A stretch of 14,959 bases of DNA from contig JACQAF010000232.1 of assembly GCA_016195145.1 (NCBI GenBank), positions 1 to 14,959 of the forward strand, read 5' to 3'. The notes beneath the pieces are model-generated. The model ran no database searches. It had not been told where the DNA came from and was given only the letters and a program-made list of their open reading frames with translations. How positions within the stretch are numbered: the stretch's first letter is position 1; each line of letters opens with the position of its first letter. Shown piece after piece: positions 6,938-14,446 of this stretch. Source of the DNA: Rhodospirillales bacterium. GTDB lineage: Bacteria; Pseudomonadota; Alphaproteobacteria; CACIAM-22H2. The translations under genes were made by a program, and so were the position numbers.

Positions 6938-7423
6938 CTAATCCATCCTGAACACGCCCACCAACAGCATATCTGCCGCCGCGTCGTAAATGCCGAGCGG
7001 CAGGATCAGTTTGCTGACCGTCATATATTGACGCATGATCGAGCGCCGATGGGATACGACGAGCGGCGCGCGCGTCGCCGTTACGGTGCGATATTCGGCA
7101 CCAACCGCCGAACGGACATTCTCCGGCAGTTCGTTCAGATGCTTGCCGGTGAAATCGCGGCCGAAATAGCCCGCCAGGGTCGAGCCGTAAACGCGATAGA
7201 AAAAATCGGCGCCGCCATCGACGATTTCGAGCAGCATCAGGTTGCCGAGCCAGGGGCGCAATTCAAGAACATCGATATCGCCGCGCGCCGGTATCTGGCG
7301 GGCGGCGCGCTTGGCGTCCCACAGGCGGAACAAATCGCCCAGGCGGGGGTGCGTGCCTTCAAAATCGAGCGCTCCTGCCGCCGGGCCCGGCGGCCGAACG
7401 CCGTTCGGCAGCGGATCAGTCAA
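6938..7423 (-). CDS. PAS_5 domain protein
   Basis: A single-domain protein of 161 residues of the PAS_5 family of alphaproteobacteria. The domain runs from about 27 to 160, with recognisable features RLGDLFRLWDAKR (27-39), the strand DVLELRPWLGNLMLLEI (51-67), FFYRVYGSTLAGYFGRDFTG (74-93), and the closing strands TVSKLILPLG and LLVGVFRMD. No output domain is attached, so it would act as a sensor or binding module for another protein; its ligand is unknown. The start codon is TTG at 7421-7423, which overlaps the last 8 bp of dapB in another frame, and no ATG or GTG lies near the expected N-terminus. Translation is therefore probably coupled to that of dapB. Confidence 0.85.
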   Translation of the reverse strand: MTDPLPNGVRPPGPAAGALDFEGTHPRLGDLFRLWDAKRAARQIPARGDIDVLELRPWLGNLMLLEIVDGGADFFYRVYGSTLAGYFGRDFTGKHLNELPENVRSAVGAEYRTVTATRAPLVVSHRRSIMRQYMTVSKLILPLGIYDAAADMLLVGVFRMD

Positions 7424-8225
7424 GGCCGAGAATATCCTTCATGCCATAGAGACCGGGCGGACGGCCGCGCGCCCATAATGCGGCGCGGACCGCACCGCGC
7501 GTATAGATCTGGCGGCCAGTCGCCTTGTGGGTCAGCTCGATCCGCTCCGACTCGCCGCAGAACATGACCGTGTGATCGCCGACCTCGCCGCCGCCGCGCA
7601 ACGAGGCGAAGCCGATCGCCCCTAGCTTGCGCGCCCCGGTGATGCCGTCCCGTCCGCGGGCGGCGACATCGGCGAGCTTCGTCTTGCGGCCCCGCGCCGC
7701 CGCCTCGCCCAGCGCCAGCGCCGTGCCCGACGGCGCATCGACCTTGTGCCGGTGGTGGATTTCGAAAATTTCGATGTCGTAGTCGGGCCCGAGCTTTGCC
7801 GCCGCCTGTTCGACCAGGGCGATCAGCAAGTTGACCCCGAGACTCATATTGGGCGCCCATACGATCGGCGCGCGCTTCGCCGCCTCGACGATCGCCGCCT
7901 CCTGGTCGGGCTCGAAGCCGGTGGTGCCGATCACCAAAACCTTGCCCGCCGCCGCCGCCAGCCGGGCATGCTCGACCGTCGCCTTGGGCCGGGTGAAATC
8001 AAGGACCGCATCGGCATCGGCAAACAATGCCTTCGCATCGGCGCCGATTTTCACGCGCATCGGGCCGAGGCCGGCGACCTCGCCGAGATCGCGCCCGACG
8101 AACGGGCTACCCGCGACTTCCGTGCCGCCAACCAGCGCGCAGCCGGCCGTGCCGGCGATTTCGCGCGCCAACATCTGGCCCATGCGGCCGCCGCAGCCGA
8201 CCACCCCGATACGATAATCCGCCAT
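7416..8225 (-). CDS. dapB: 4-hydroxy-tetrahydrodipicolinate reductase
   Basis: Reduces 4-hydroxy-tetrahydrodipicolinate to tetrahydrodipicolinate with NAD(P)H in the diaminopimelate/lysine pathway, supplying a peptidoglycan building block. The 269 residues fit the family. The N-terminal Rossmann motif is GVVGCGGRMG (7-16); VLDFTRP at 74-80 and GTTGF at 100-104 line the cofactor site. The family signature EIHHRHKVDAPSGTA (155-169) holds the catalytic His158/His159 and Lys161. The start was taken as the ATG at 8225, with AAGGCGG 6 nt upstream as ribosome-binding site; a TTG two codons earlier is the alternative. It follows the arabinose-donor genes on the same strand after an 86-bp gap that is enough for its own promoter, and it overlaps the PAS_5 gene downstream by 8 bp. 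Confidence 0.97.
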   Translation of the reverse strand: MADYRIGVVGCGGRMGQMLAREIAGTAGCALVGGTEVAGSPFVGRDLGEVAGLGPMRVKIGADAKALFADADAVLDFTRPKATVEHARLAAAAGKVLVIGTTGFEPDQEAAIVEAAKRAPIVWAPNMSLGVNLLIALVEQAAAKLGPDYDIEIFEIHHRHKVDAPSGTALALGEAAARGRKTKLADVAARGRDGITGARKLGAIGFASLRGGGEVGDHTVMFCGESERIELTHKATGRQIYTRGAVRAALWARGRPPGLYGMKDILGLD

Positions 8226-8311
8226 CCCCAACCGCCTTGTGGCTTGCCCTGTTACGTAAAGGTTATTGAACCATAGGTGGCCGGTTTAGGCCATCCTTTG
8301 CCAGCGGCGGT
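8226..8311 (-). promoter_or_regulatory. dapB upstream region with several small palindromes
   Basis: The 86 bp between the DprE2-like gene and dapB contain the perfect palindrome TTACGTAA (8252-8259), the inverted repeat GGTTATTGAACC (8261-8272), and a hairpin with arms GGTGGCC / GGCCATC around GGTTTA (8276-8295). The hairpin could mark the end of the upstream operon, though it lacks a T tract. The palindromes fall where a dapB promoter or operator would be expected. This region is more AT-rich than its surroundings. I could not fix a convincing -35/-10 pair. Confidence 0.3.
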
Positions 8312-9064
8312 TTAGATATTGAGGCGTTTGAACAACCGTTCGGGAATGTTGCGGATGATCGCCATGATCGCGCGCCAGAAGAACGGCACGTAGATTTCGT
8401 CCTTCCCGGCGCGCGCCGCGGCAAGGCATGCGCGCGCCACGCTTTCCGGCGACGCGACGAGGAACATCCCCGGCAGGCCGAAGGTCATCGCCGTATCGAC
8501 AAACCCGGGCTTGACCGCGGTGATGCTCGCGCCGCTGCGATACAGCCGCGCCCGTAACCCTTGCGCATAGGCCGCCAGCCCCGCCTTGGCCGAACCGTAA
8601 ACGTAGTTCTTGAGCCGCCCGCGATCCCCGGCAACCGAACCAAGAATGACGAGCCGCCCGCCCTTCTGGGCCTCGAAGATCGGGGCGGCCGCATGCAGCA
8701 CGCCAACGGCGCCGGCGTAATTGGCGGCGATCGCCTGGTGGAGCAGCGCCGGGTCGGCGTCGATCTCCGTTTGCGCCGGCATAAAGCCGAAAGCGAGGAA
8801 CAGGTTGAGCATCGTGTCGCCTGCCGCGGCGCGGGCTCGTTCGACGAACGCGGCATGGGCGGCAAGATCGGCCGCATCGAAATCGAGGATGCTGGCCCGC
8901 CGGCCGCTGCGCAGGGCGATATCGGCGGCGGCCGCATCGAGATCGGCCCGGTCGCGGCCGGCCAGCAGCACGTCGGCGCCTTCCGCCGCCGCCAGCCGGG
9001 CGAAAGCACGGGCGATCGCCGACGACGCGCCGAGGACGAGCCAGGTTTCCCGCGCCGCGCTCAT
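8312..9064 (-). CDS. DprE2-like SDR: polyprenylphospho-2-keto-pentofuranose reductase
   Basis: A 250-residue short-chain dehydrogenase/reductase. The Rossmann motif is the variant GASSAIA at 12-18 (in place of the usual GxxxGxG). The catalytic residues are Ser143 (LGSVAGDRG) and Tyr156/Lys160 (YGSAK), with Asn114 also in place. The stretch GDRGRLKNYVYGSAKAGL matches what I know of DprE2 and its relatives. In the proposed pathway it uses NAD(P)H to reduce the 2-keto sugar made by the DprE1-like enzyme, giving polyprenyl-phospho-D-arabinofuranose. The C-terminus (PFFWRAIMAIIRNIPERLFKRL) is an amphipathic, basic helix that could touch the membrane. Its ATG overlaps the stop of the upstream DprE1-like gene (ATGA, 9061-9064), so the two are translationally coupled. 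As an isolated SDR it would be ambiguous; the gene order makes the assignment strong. Confidence 0.85.
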   Translation of the reverse strand: MSAARETWLVLGASSAIARAFARLAAAEGADVLLAGRDRADLDAAAADIALRSGRRASILDFDAADLAAHAAFVERARAAAGDTMLNLFLAFGFMPAQTEIDADPALLHQAIAANYAGAVGVLHAAAPIFEAQKGGRLVILGSVAGDRGRLKNYVYGSAKAGLAAYAQGLRARLYRSGASITAVKPGFVDTAMTFGLPGMFLVASPESVARACLAAARAGKDEIYVPFFWRAIMAIIRNIPERLFKRLNI

Positions 9065-10404
9065 TGGCTCCCCGCCGGCCGGATGGCGAGACGGCGAGCG
9101 AGATCGGAGGCGAATACCGCCGCCGGATCGACGCGGCCCAGTGTTTCGAGAAAGCGCGGCAGCTTGGGGTACATAGCCCGGAAACCTTCGGGCGATAGCG
9201 TCGCGTCCTTGGCAAGATAGATCCGCCCGCCCCGGTCGCGCACGATCCGCTCCAGCCGGGCCATCAAATCGTCCGTGCCGCTGCGGCGCGGAATGTCGAG
9301 GGCGAGCGTGAAGCCGCGCATCGGGAACGACAGATGACCGCGGCCTGCGCTGCCCAAGGTCTTGAGCACGGCAAGGAACGAGGCGTTGCCGGCGCGGCCG
9401 ATTTCCTCCAGCAGGGCGCGCAGGCCCGCCGGAGCCTCGGCATCGGGCAGCACGCATTGGAACTGGTAGAACCCGGCGCGGCCATAAATCCGGTTCCAGT
9501 CGTAAAGAGCATCGAGGGGATAAAGGAACGTCTCGAACCGCGCGAAACGCTCGCGCCCGGCCGCCGGCACGCGCGCGTAATAAGCGCGATTGAACAGCCG
9601 CACAGTCAGCGGATTGAGGATGAAGCCTGGAAAATCGACCGGCACACGCTTGGCGCGACCGGCTGGCGGCGGCGGTATCGCCGGTTCGAACTCCGCCGTT
9701 TCCAGAATGCCGCGCCCGAACTCCGCCCCGCGCGCCAGCGCATCGATCCAGCCGACCGAGAATGTCGCCGTCTCGCGCACCTCGGCAAAGGCGGCGAGAA
9801 AGGCATCGAGCCCGGCGATCCGCCGTTCCTTCACCCGCACCGTCGGCGCAGCCGACGGCAGCATGCGAAAACACGCGGCGCGGACAATGCCGGTCAGCCC
9901 CATGCCGCCGATCGTCGCAGCGAACAGATCGGATTCGCTCGTCGGCGACAGGCGGCGCGTCGTGCCGTCGGCCACCATCAGGTCGAGCCACAGGACATGA
10001 TCGCCGAAGCTGCCGTGCCGGTCATGGTTCTTGCCGTGTACGTCGGCCGCCACCGCGCCGCCGATGGTCGCAAAGGCGGTGCCCGGGCTGGCCGGCGGCA
10101 TGAAGCCGCGCGGCAAAAAGGCGGCCAACAGATCGCGGAAGGTGACGCCCGGCTCGCACACCGTTTCGCCGCTCGCCGGATCGAACGACAGGATGCGGTC
10201 AAGCCGGGCGGTGAGCGCTACCCGGCCATTATGATTGAGCGCCGCGTCGCCATAGGAGCGGCCGGCGCCATGGGCGATCAGCCCGTTCGGGGCGGCGGGG
10301 TTCAATGCTCCGGCGAGATCGGCCTGCCGCTCGGGCCGGCACGCCTCGACCCGCGCCCGCGACGAACGCCCCCAGCCGGACAGCTCCATGTCTTTCCAGT
10401 TCAT
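9061..10404 (-). CDS. DprE1-like FAD oxidase: polyprenylphospho-beta-D-ribose 2-oxidase
   Basis: A flavoprotein of 447 residues (mycobacterial DprE1 is about 461). The N-terminal FAD-binding domain (PCMH type) shows HGAGRSYGDAALN (45-57), FMPPASPGTAFATIGGAVAADVHGKNH (101-127) and GSFGDHV (131-137). The C-terminal substrate domain includes LSFPMRGFTLALDIP (358-372), IYLAKDATLSPEGFRAMYP (395-413) and VDPAAVFASDLARRL (425-439). Lys399 corresponds to the active-site Lys418 of M. tuberculosis DprE1. The residue matching Cys387, the target of benzothiazinones, is Ala368. It would oxidise the 2'-OH of polyprenylphospho-ribose. The ATG at 10404 overlaps the UbiA stop by 4 bp; a second in-frame ATG at 10389 is possible. 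Position equivalences come from memory of the mycobacterial sequence. Confidence 0.9.
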   Translation of the reverse strand: MNWKDMELSGWGRSSRARVEACRPERQADLAGALNPAAPNGLIAHGAGRSYGDAALNHNGRVALTARLDRILSFDPASGETVCEPGVTFRDLLAAFLPRGFMPPASPGTAFATIGGAVAADVHGKNHDRHGSFGDHVLWLDLMVADGTTRRLSPTSESDLFAATIGGMGLTGIVRAACFRMLPSAAPTVRVKERRIAGLDAFLAAFAEVRETATFSVGWIDALARGAEFGRGILETAEFEPAIPPPPAGRAKRVPVDFPGFILNPLTVRLFNRAYYARVPAAGRERFARFETFLYPLDALYDWNRIYGRAGFYQFQCVLPDAEAPAGLRALLEEIGRAGNASFLAVLKTLGSAGRGHLSFPMRGFTLALDIPRRSGTDDLMARLERIVRDRGGRIYLAKDATLSPEGFRAMYPKLPRFLETLGRVDPAAVFASDLARRLAIRPAGSQ

Positions 10405-11282
10405 CGCCAGCCGTAGATGAGAATGGCGAAGGTCGCTATCCACCCCAGAACCGCGACGATCATGAACCGGTCGCCGAGCGCGATATCGGTTGGCGAGCCC
10501 GAACGCTCCTCGACCAGGGTGATTTGGAGATAGCGCAGCACGCCGGCGATGACGAACGGCGTGGTCAGGTAAAGCTTGTCGGTGCCGAATTTCGCGATCA
10601 GCGCCGCGTCGGTCGTGTAGATGATGTAGGAGACGAGCAGCGCGCCGAGAACCATGGCGAGGCTCGCGTCGATGAACCGCTGGTTATACCCCTTAAGGCT
10701 CGGGCGGTGTGTTTCCGACATCGCGCGCACCAGATCGTCGCGCCGCTTAGCGAGCCCGAGAAACAGCGCCAGCAGGCCCGTGCAGACGATGATCCACACC
10801 GTCGGGTGAATGCCGACTGCCGCCGCGCCCGCGTCGATGCGCAGAACGAAGCCGGTCGCGATCAGCAGCACGTCGAGAATCGCGACATGCTTCAGCCACA
10901 GCGAATACAGGATATTCGCCGCGGCATAGGCGAAGGCGAGCGCTATGAACGCCGGCGGCAAGGCCGCCAGCGATAGCGCCCCGGCCGCAACCAGCAGGAC
11001 GAAAGCGAAAACCAGCGCCGCCGCAACCGACAACTCGCCCGCCGGCAAGGGCCGCGTCCGCTTCACCGGGTGAAGCCGGTCGGCCGCGCAATCGCGCCAG
11101 TCGTTGATCGCGTAAACGGCGCTCGACAGCAGGCAGAACACCGCAATGGCGAGCGCTACTTGGCCCACCGATTGCCGGTTGATCGCCTCGGGCGTAAAAA
11201 ATAGCGGCGCCGCAACGAAGGCGTTTTTCACCCAATGCCGGGGGCGCGCAAGACGGATCAGGGCGGAGAGGGTCGAGGTCAA
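10401..11282 (-). CDS. UbiA-family polyprenyl-phosphate phosphoribosyltransferase (DPPR synthase-like)
   Basis: A polytopic inner-membrane enzyme of the UbiA superfamily. Motif 1 is YAINDWRDCAADR, with N60, D61, D64 and D68 (Mg-pyrophosphate binding). YSLWLKHVAILDVLLIATGFVLR follows at about 126-148, then LGLAKRRDDL (175-184), and a C-terminal GSPTDIALGDR. These are features of 5-phospho-alpha-D-ribose-1-diphosphate:decaprenyl-phosphate phosphoribosyltransferase rather than of ubiquinone or heme prenyltransferases. It would transfer phosphoribose from PRPP to a polyprenyl phosphate. The start is uncertain: TTG at 11282 gives 293 residues (Rv3806c has about 302) and a natural N-terminus (MTSTLSALIRLARPRHWVKN), while ATG 11426 or GTG 11432 would add about 50 residues without domain character. 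First gene of the overlapping trio. Confidence 0.88.
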   Translation of the reverse strand: MTSTLSALIRLARPRHWVKNAFVAAPLFFTPEAINRQSVGQVALAIAVFCLLSSAVYAINDWRDCAADRLHPVKRTRPLPAGELSVAAALVFAFVLLVAAGALSLAALPPAFIALAFAYAAANILYSLWLKHVAILDVLLIATGFVLRIDAGAAAVGIHPTVWIIVCTGLLALFLGLAKRRDDLVRAMSETHRPSLKGYNQRFIDASLAMVLGALLVSYIIYTTDAALIAKFGTDKLYLTTPFVIAGVLRYLQITLVEERSGSPTDIALGDRFMIVAVLGWIATFAILIYGWR

Positions 11283-11489
11283 AGGAAACCGGTCTTGGGA
11301 AAAGTTGCAGACGGCGGCGACTTTAACCTCCCCGCCGGGGAAAAAACAGCCGGCCCTGCCCAAATATATGGGGTCCGTCCGCAGGAATAAGCGGCCGCAC
11401 CTGTCCGTCTTTCCCTGAACGGCCATTCCCACGGCCGGCGGATTGGCGTAGAACGCCGGTCTTTCCCTCTCCCTGGCTTCCCGGCCGAG
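11283..11489. promoter_or_regulatory. Divergent control region between the UbiA and GT-C genes
   Basis: These 207 bp separate two divergent genes and must hold both promoters, unless the longer UbiA start is used. On the minus strand TATATT (11363-11368) lies in a clearly AT-rich spot and could be a -10 element about 80 nt before the TTG start; no good -35 pairs with it. Farther down, on the minus strand, a TCCCC-GGC-GGGGA hairpin precedes GGTTAAAG (about 11324-11341). The GGGGAGG there resembles a ribosome-binding site, but no start codon follows at a usable distance in any frame. I see no confident promoter for the GT-C gene. Confidence 0.3.
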
Positions 11490-13172
11490 ATGACCGCCCC
11501 GACCGACCCCGCCGCCCGCGACCTATCGGTGATCCGTCTATTCGCCATACTGGCGATACTGGGATTGGCGACGCTGGCCTTGCGCGCGCCGGAGCAGGTC
11601 CATGACTGGCCGTTGACCGAGGATGGATATTATTCGCTGAGCGTCGCCCGCAACCTCGCCGCCGGGCATGGCCTGACCATCGACGGCCGCACATTGACCA
11701 ACGGCTTTCAACCGTTATTCACCGTCCTGGAAGCGGGCGCGTTTGCGCTGGCCGGCGGCGACGAAGGGTTGGCTCTGCGCTTCGTCATGGTCCTCGCCTG
11801 GCTGTTTCATGCCGGCGGCGCGGCGATTATCGGCCTTGTCGCCCGCGACGCCTGGCCGGCCCGGTTCGGCGCGGCCGAGCGCGCGCGGCGCTTCTGGCTC
11901 GCTGCCCTGCTCTATCTCACGGCGCCGCTGATCCTCAGTCATGCCTATAACGGTCTCGAAACCGGCTGCGTGATGTTTTTCTACGCGCTCGCGGCGCGCG
12001 TCGTGCAGATCGGGGCCGACCGCAGCCGGCGCGGCCTCGTATTGCTCGGCGCGATCGTCGGCCTGTTGGTGCTGGCGCGCATCGATGCGGCGTTTTTCGC
12101 CGTCGCCCTCGGCCTCAACGAACTGCGCCGGGCCCGCACGCACGGCGTCGCGACGATGCTCGGGCGCGGCGTCCTGCTGGCCGGCGTGGCGCTTGCCGTC
12201 TCGGCTCCGTGGTGGCTTTACAACCTCGTCTATTTCGGCTCGCCGATGCCGACCAGCGGCACGGCCCAGCAAAGCTGGGCGCTCGAATGGCTACGCCTCG
12301 AACTCGGCGAGTGGGCGCTGGCGCTGGCCGGATTTCCCTGGCTGTTCCTGCCCGGGCTCGAGAACCGGCTGGCGTTCCAGCTCCCTTGGCCGTTCGGCGA
12401 GGCCGGCTATATGACCGTCACCGCTGCGGGGATCGTGCGCACGCTGGCCGTCGCCATCGGCTTGATGGCGCTTTATCGCAGCCTCGGCCGGGGGCGCGCA
12501 CGGGCGGAGATCGCCGCCGCGACCGGCGAGGACGCGGCGCGCGTGCGCCGTACACTGGAATTCGCCGCCTGTTTCGGCCTCGCCTTCGTGGCGCTGGTCC
12601 TCTACTACGTGCTGTCGTTCATCGCTTTCTGGTTCTATTACCGTTATTTCGCGCCGCTGGCACTGGTCGCCGTCGTCGTCGCGGCCGTGGCCTGGGCGCG
12701 CTGGGCCGCCGCCCTGCCGCCGTCAGCACGCGGCATCGGTTCGGTTGCCCTCGCCGGCGTCCTGGTGCTGCAATTATTCGGGTTCGTCGCCCTCGCCCAG
12801 ATCGGGCGCGGTTTCGGCGTCGATACGGTCTATCACGACCAGGTGGCGCTGGTTCGCGCCCACGTGCCCGACGGCGAATTCGTGGCCGCCGGCCAGTCGG
12901 GCACGCTCGGCTTCTTCCGCGACCGTGTCGTCAATACCGACGGCAAGGTCAATCGCGATGCACTCGCCTGGCAGGACCGCATGACGGATTATCTGCGGGC
13001 GCGCGGCGTCCGCTGGTTCGTCGACTGGCCGCATTACGTGCAGAAATATATCGGCGTGCCGATTGCCGGTCCGGGCGACCGCCCCGCCGCCGAGGCGAAT
13101 GGCTGGCGGCTGGTCGCCGAACGAAACTATTTCTTTCTCTACGAATACGTCGGGCCGGCCGCCGCGCGCTGA
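11490..13172 (+). CDS. GT-C-type integral membrane glycosyltransferase (candidate arabinosyltransferase)
   Basis: A 560-residue protein with about ten hydrophobic segments (from residue 15 to about 436) and a soluble C-terminal domain (about 445-560). After the first helix comes LTEDGYYSLSVARNLAAGHG (42-61) and TNGFQPLF (70-77). Asp45 in this first outer loop is where GT-C enzymes carry the catalytic or metal-binding acid. Other conserved-looking spots are NGLETG (154-159), LARIDAAFF (195-203), YNLVYFGSPMPTSGT (244-258), YYRYFAPL (383-390) and VNTDGKVN (481-488), the last being common in bacterial GT-C proteins of unknown acceptor. Such enzymes use polyprenyl-phosphate sugars on the periplasmic face. 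Its divergence from the UbiA-DprE1-DprE2 trio suggests it uses their product. The acceptor is unknown. A later GTG start (11529) is possible. It ends 19 bp from dnaJ, convergent. Confidence 0.82.
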   Translation: MTAPTDPAARDLSVIRLFAILAILGLATLALRAPEQVHDWPLTEDGYYSLSVARNLAAGHGLTIDGRTLTNGFQPLFTVLEAGAFALAGGDEGLALRFVMVLAWLFHAGGAAIIGLVARDAWPARFGAAERARRFWLAALLYLTAPLILSHAYNGLETGCVMFFYALAARVVQIGADRSRRGLVLLGAIVGLLVLARIDAAFFAVALGLNELRRARTHGVATMLGRGVLLAGVALAVSAPWWLYNLVYFGSPMPTSGTAQQSWALEWLRLELGEWALALAGFPWLFLPGLENRLAFQLPWPFGEAGYMTVTAAGIVRTLAVAIGLMALYRSLGRGRARAEIAAATGEDAARVRRTLEFAACFGLAFVALVLYYVLSFIAFWFYYRYFAPLALVAVVVAAVAWARWAAALPPSARGIGSVALAGVLVLQLFGFVALAQIGRGFGVDTVYHDQVALVRAHVPDGEFVAAGQSGTLGFFRDRVVNTDGKVNRDALAWQDRMTDYLRARGVRWFVDWPHYVQKYIGVPIAGPGDRPAAEANGWRLVAERNYFFLYEYVGPAAAR

Positions 13173-13191
13173 GTCCGCCCTGGCGCCGCGT

Positions 13192-14334
13192 TCAATCCCT
13201 GAGATCGTCCCACAGCTCCTTCACCTTGGCGAAGAAGCCGGCGGATTCGGGGCTGGTGTCGCGGGGATTGGCGTCCTTCTCGAACTCGCGCAGGATTTCC
13301 TGCTGGCGCTTGGTCAGGTTGCGCGGCGTTTCGACCACCGCCTCGATGAACATGTCGCCGCGATGATGGGCGCGCAATACGGTCATGCCTTTGCTGCGCA
13401 GCCGGAATTGCTGGCCGGTCTGCGTCCCGGCCGGGATCGTCACTTTGGCGCGACTGCCGTCGATGGTCGGCACCTCGATCGCGCCGCCGAGCGCGGCGGT
13501 CGTCATCGGGATCGGCACCCGGCAGTGAATGTCCTCGCCGTCGCGCTGGAAGAATCGATGCGGCGAGACGGTGAGAAAAATATAAAGATCGCCCGGCGGC
13601 GCGGCGCGTAAGCCGGCCTCGCCCTCGCCGGCGAGACGAATGCGCGTGCCGTCCTCGACCCCCGGCGGGATCGAGACATTGAGCGTGCGTTCGCGCCGCA
13701 CCCGGCCCTGGCCGGAGCAGGCCCGGCACGGCCGCTCGACCACCTGCCCCTGGCCGTGGCAGCTCGGACAGGTGCGCTCGATGGTGAAGAAGCCCTGCTG
13801 GGCGCGCACCTTGCCATGGCCGCGGCAGGTGCCGCAGGTGACCGGGCGCGAACCGGCCTCGGCGCCGGTGCCGCTGCACGAATCGCACAGCATCGCCGTG
13901 CCGACGCGCACGCTCGCCTGCTTGCCGACGAAGGCGTCTTCAAGAGTGATTTCGAGGTTGTAGCGCAAGTCGGCGCCGCGGCTCGGCCCCTGGCCCTGGC
14001 CGCGCCGGCCGCCCATGAATTCGCCGAACATCTCGTCGAAAATATCGGCGAAGCCGCCGGCCCCGAAGCCGAAATCCTGCCTGGACCCGCCGCGGCCGTT
14101 GGCGCCGCCTTCGAAGGCGGCATGGCCGAAACGGTTATAGGCGGCGCGTTTCTGGTCGTCCTTGAGGATGTCGTAGGCTTCGCTCAACTCCTTGAATCGC
14201 TGCTCGGCCTTCTTGTCGCCCGCGTTGCGATCGGGATGAAATTGCATGGCGAGCTTGCGGTAGGCCTTTTTCAGGTCCTCCGCGCTCGCCTCGCGGGCGA
14301 CGCCCAAGGTCTCGTAATAATCCGGTTTAGCCAT
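13192..14334 (-). CDS. dnaJ: Chaperone DnaJ (Hsp40)
   Basis: Co-chaperone that delivers unfolded clients to DnaK and stimulates its ATPase. The 380 residues are the full class A architecture: J domain (about 5-70) with HPD at 33-35; a Gly/Phe-rich linker (about 75-122); a zinc-finger domain with four CxxCxGxG repeats (Cys150/153, 167/170, 189/192, 203/206); then the two client-binding C-terminal domains, and the end KVKELWDDLRD. All key residues are present. The start is the ATG at 14334 (MAKPDYYETLGV), the standard family start; the 7 extra upstream codons are not conserved in character. It lies 112 bp downstream of dnaK on the same strand, so it probably belongs to the heat-shock dnaK operon whose promoter is outside the window. 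Confidence 0.98.
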   Translation of the reverse strand: MAKPDYYETLGVAREASAEDLKKAYRKLAMQFHPDRNAGDKKAEQRFKELSEAYDILKDDQKRAAYNRFGHAAFEGGANGRGGSRQDFGFGAGGFADIFDEMFGEFMGGRRGQGQGPSRGADLRYNLEITLEDAFVGKQASVRVGTAMLCDSCSGTGAEAGSRPVTCGTCRGHGKVRAQQGFFTIERTCPSCHGQGQVVERPCRACSGQGRVRRERTLNVSIPPGVEDGTRIRLAGEGEAGLRAAPPGDLYIFLTVSPHRFFQRDGEDIHCRVPIPMTTAALGGAIEVPTIDGSRAKVTIPAGTQTGQQFRLRSKGMTVLRAHHRGDMFIEAVVETPRNLTKRQQEILREFEKDANPRDTSPESAGFFAKVKELWDDLRD

Positions 14335-14446
14335 GACGGATGTCAGGCACCGCAAAAACGCGCCGCGGACAACCGTCGCCAGTTACTGCTAACAGCATTC
14401 CGTCCCCGCCATTTGTCGTTTTTTCGCCAGCTCCCGTGCGCTGCCT

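Noticed and set aside
8312..9064. Reading the SDR as a generic fatty-acid or sugar dehydrogenase
   Set aside because: Possible on domain alone, but the overlapping DprE1-like and UbiA-like genes and the RLKNYVYGSAK region make DprE2 function far more likely.
9065..9991. Possible long fusion of an N-terminal region to the DprE2-like SDR
   Set aside because: The frame is open upstream of 9064, but it is the wrong frame of the DprE1-like gene; the ATGA overlap gives the natural SDR start.
9334..10416. 360-codon plus-strand open frame opposite the DprE1-like gene
   Set aside because: Long, but fully antisense to a gene with many conserved motifs. Its composition (Arg/Gly/Ala/His-rich, no hydrophobic pattern) is that of a codon-bias shadow, and no ribosome-binding site or promoter precedes it.
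14335..14446. Possible terminator or small gene between dnaK and dnaJ
   Set aside because: Short repeats such as GTTA/TAAC and CCGC/GCGG are present, but no stable stem followed by a T run and no plausible small ORF with a ribosome-binding site.
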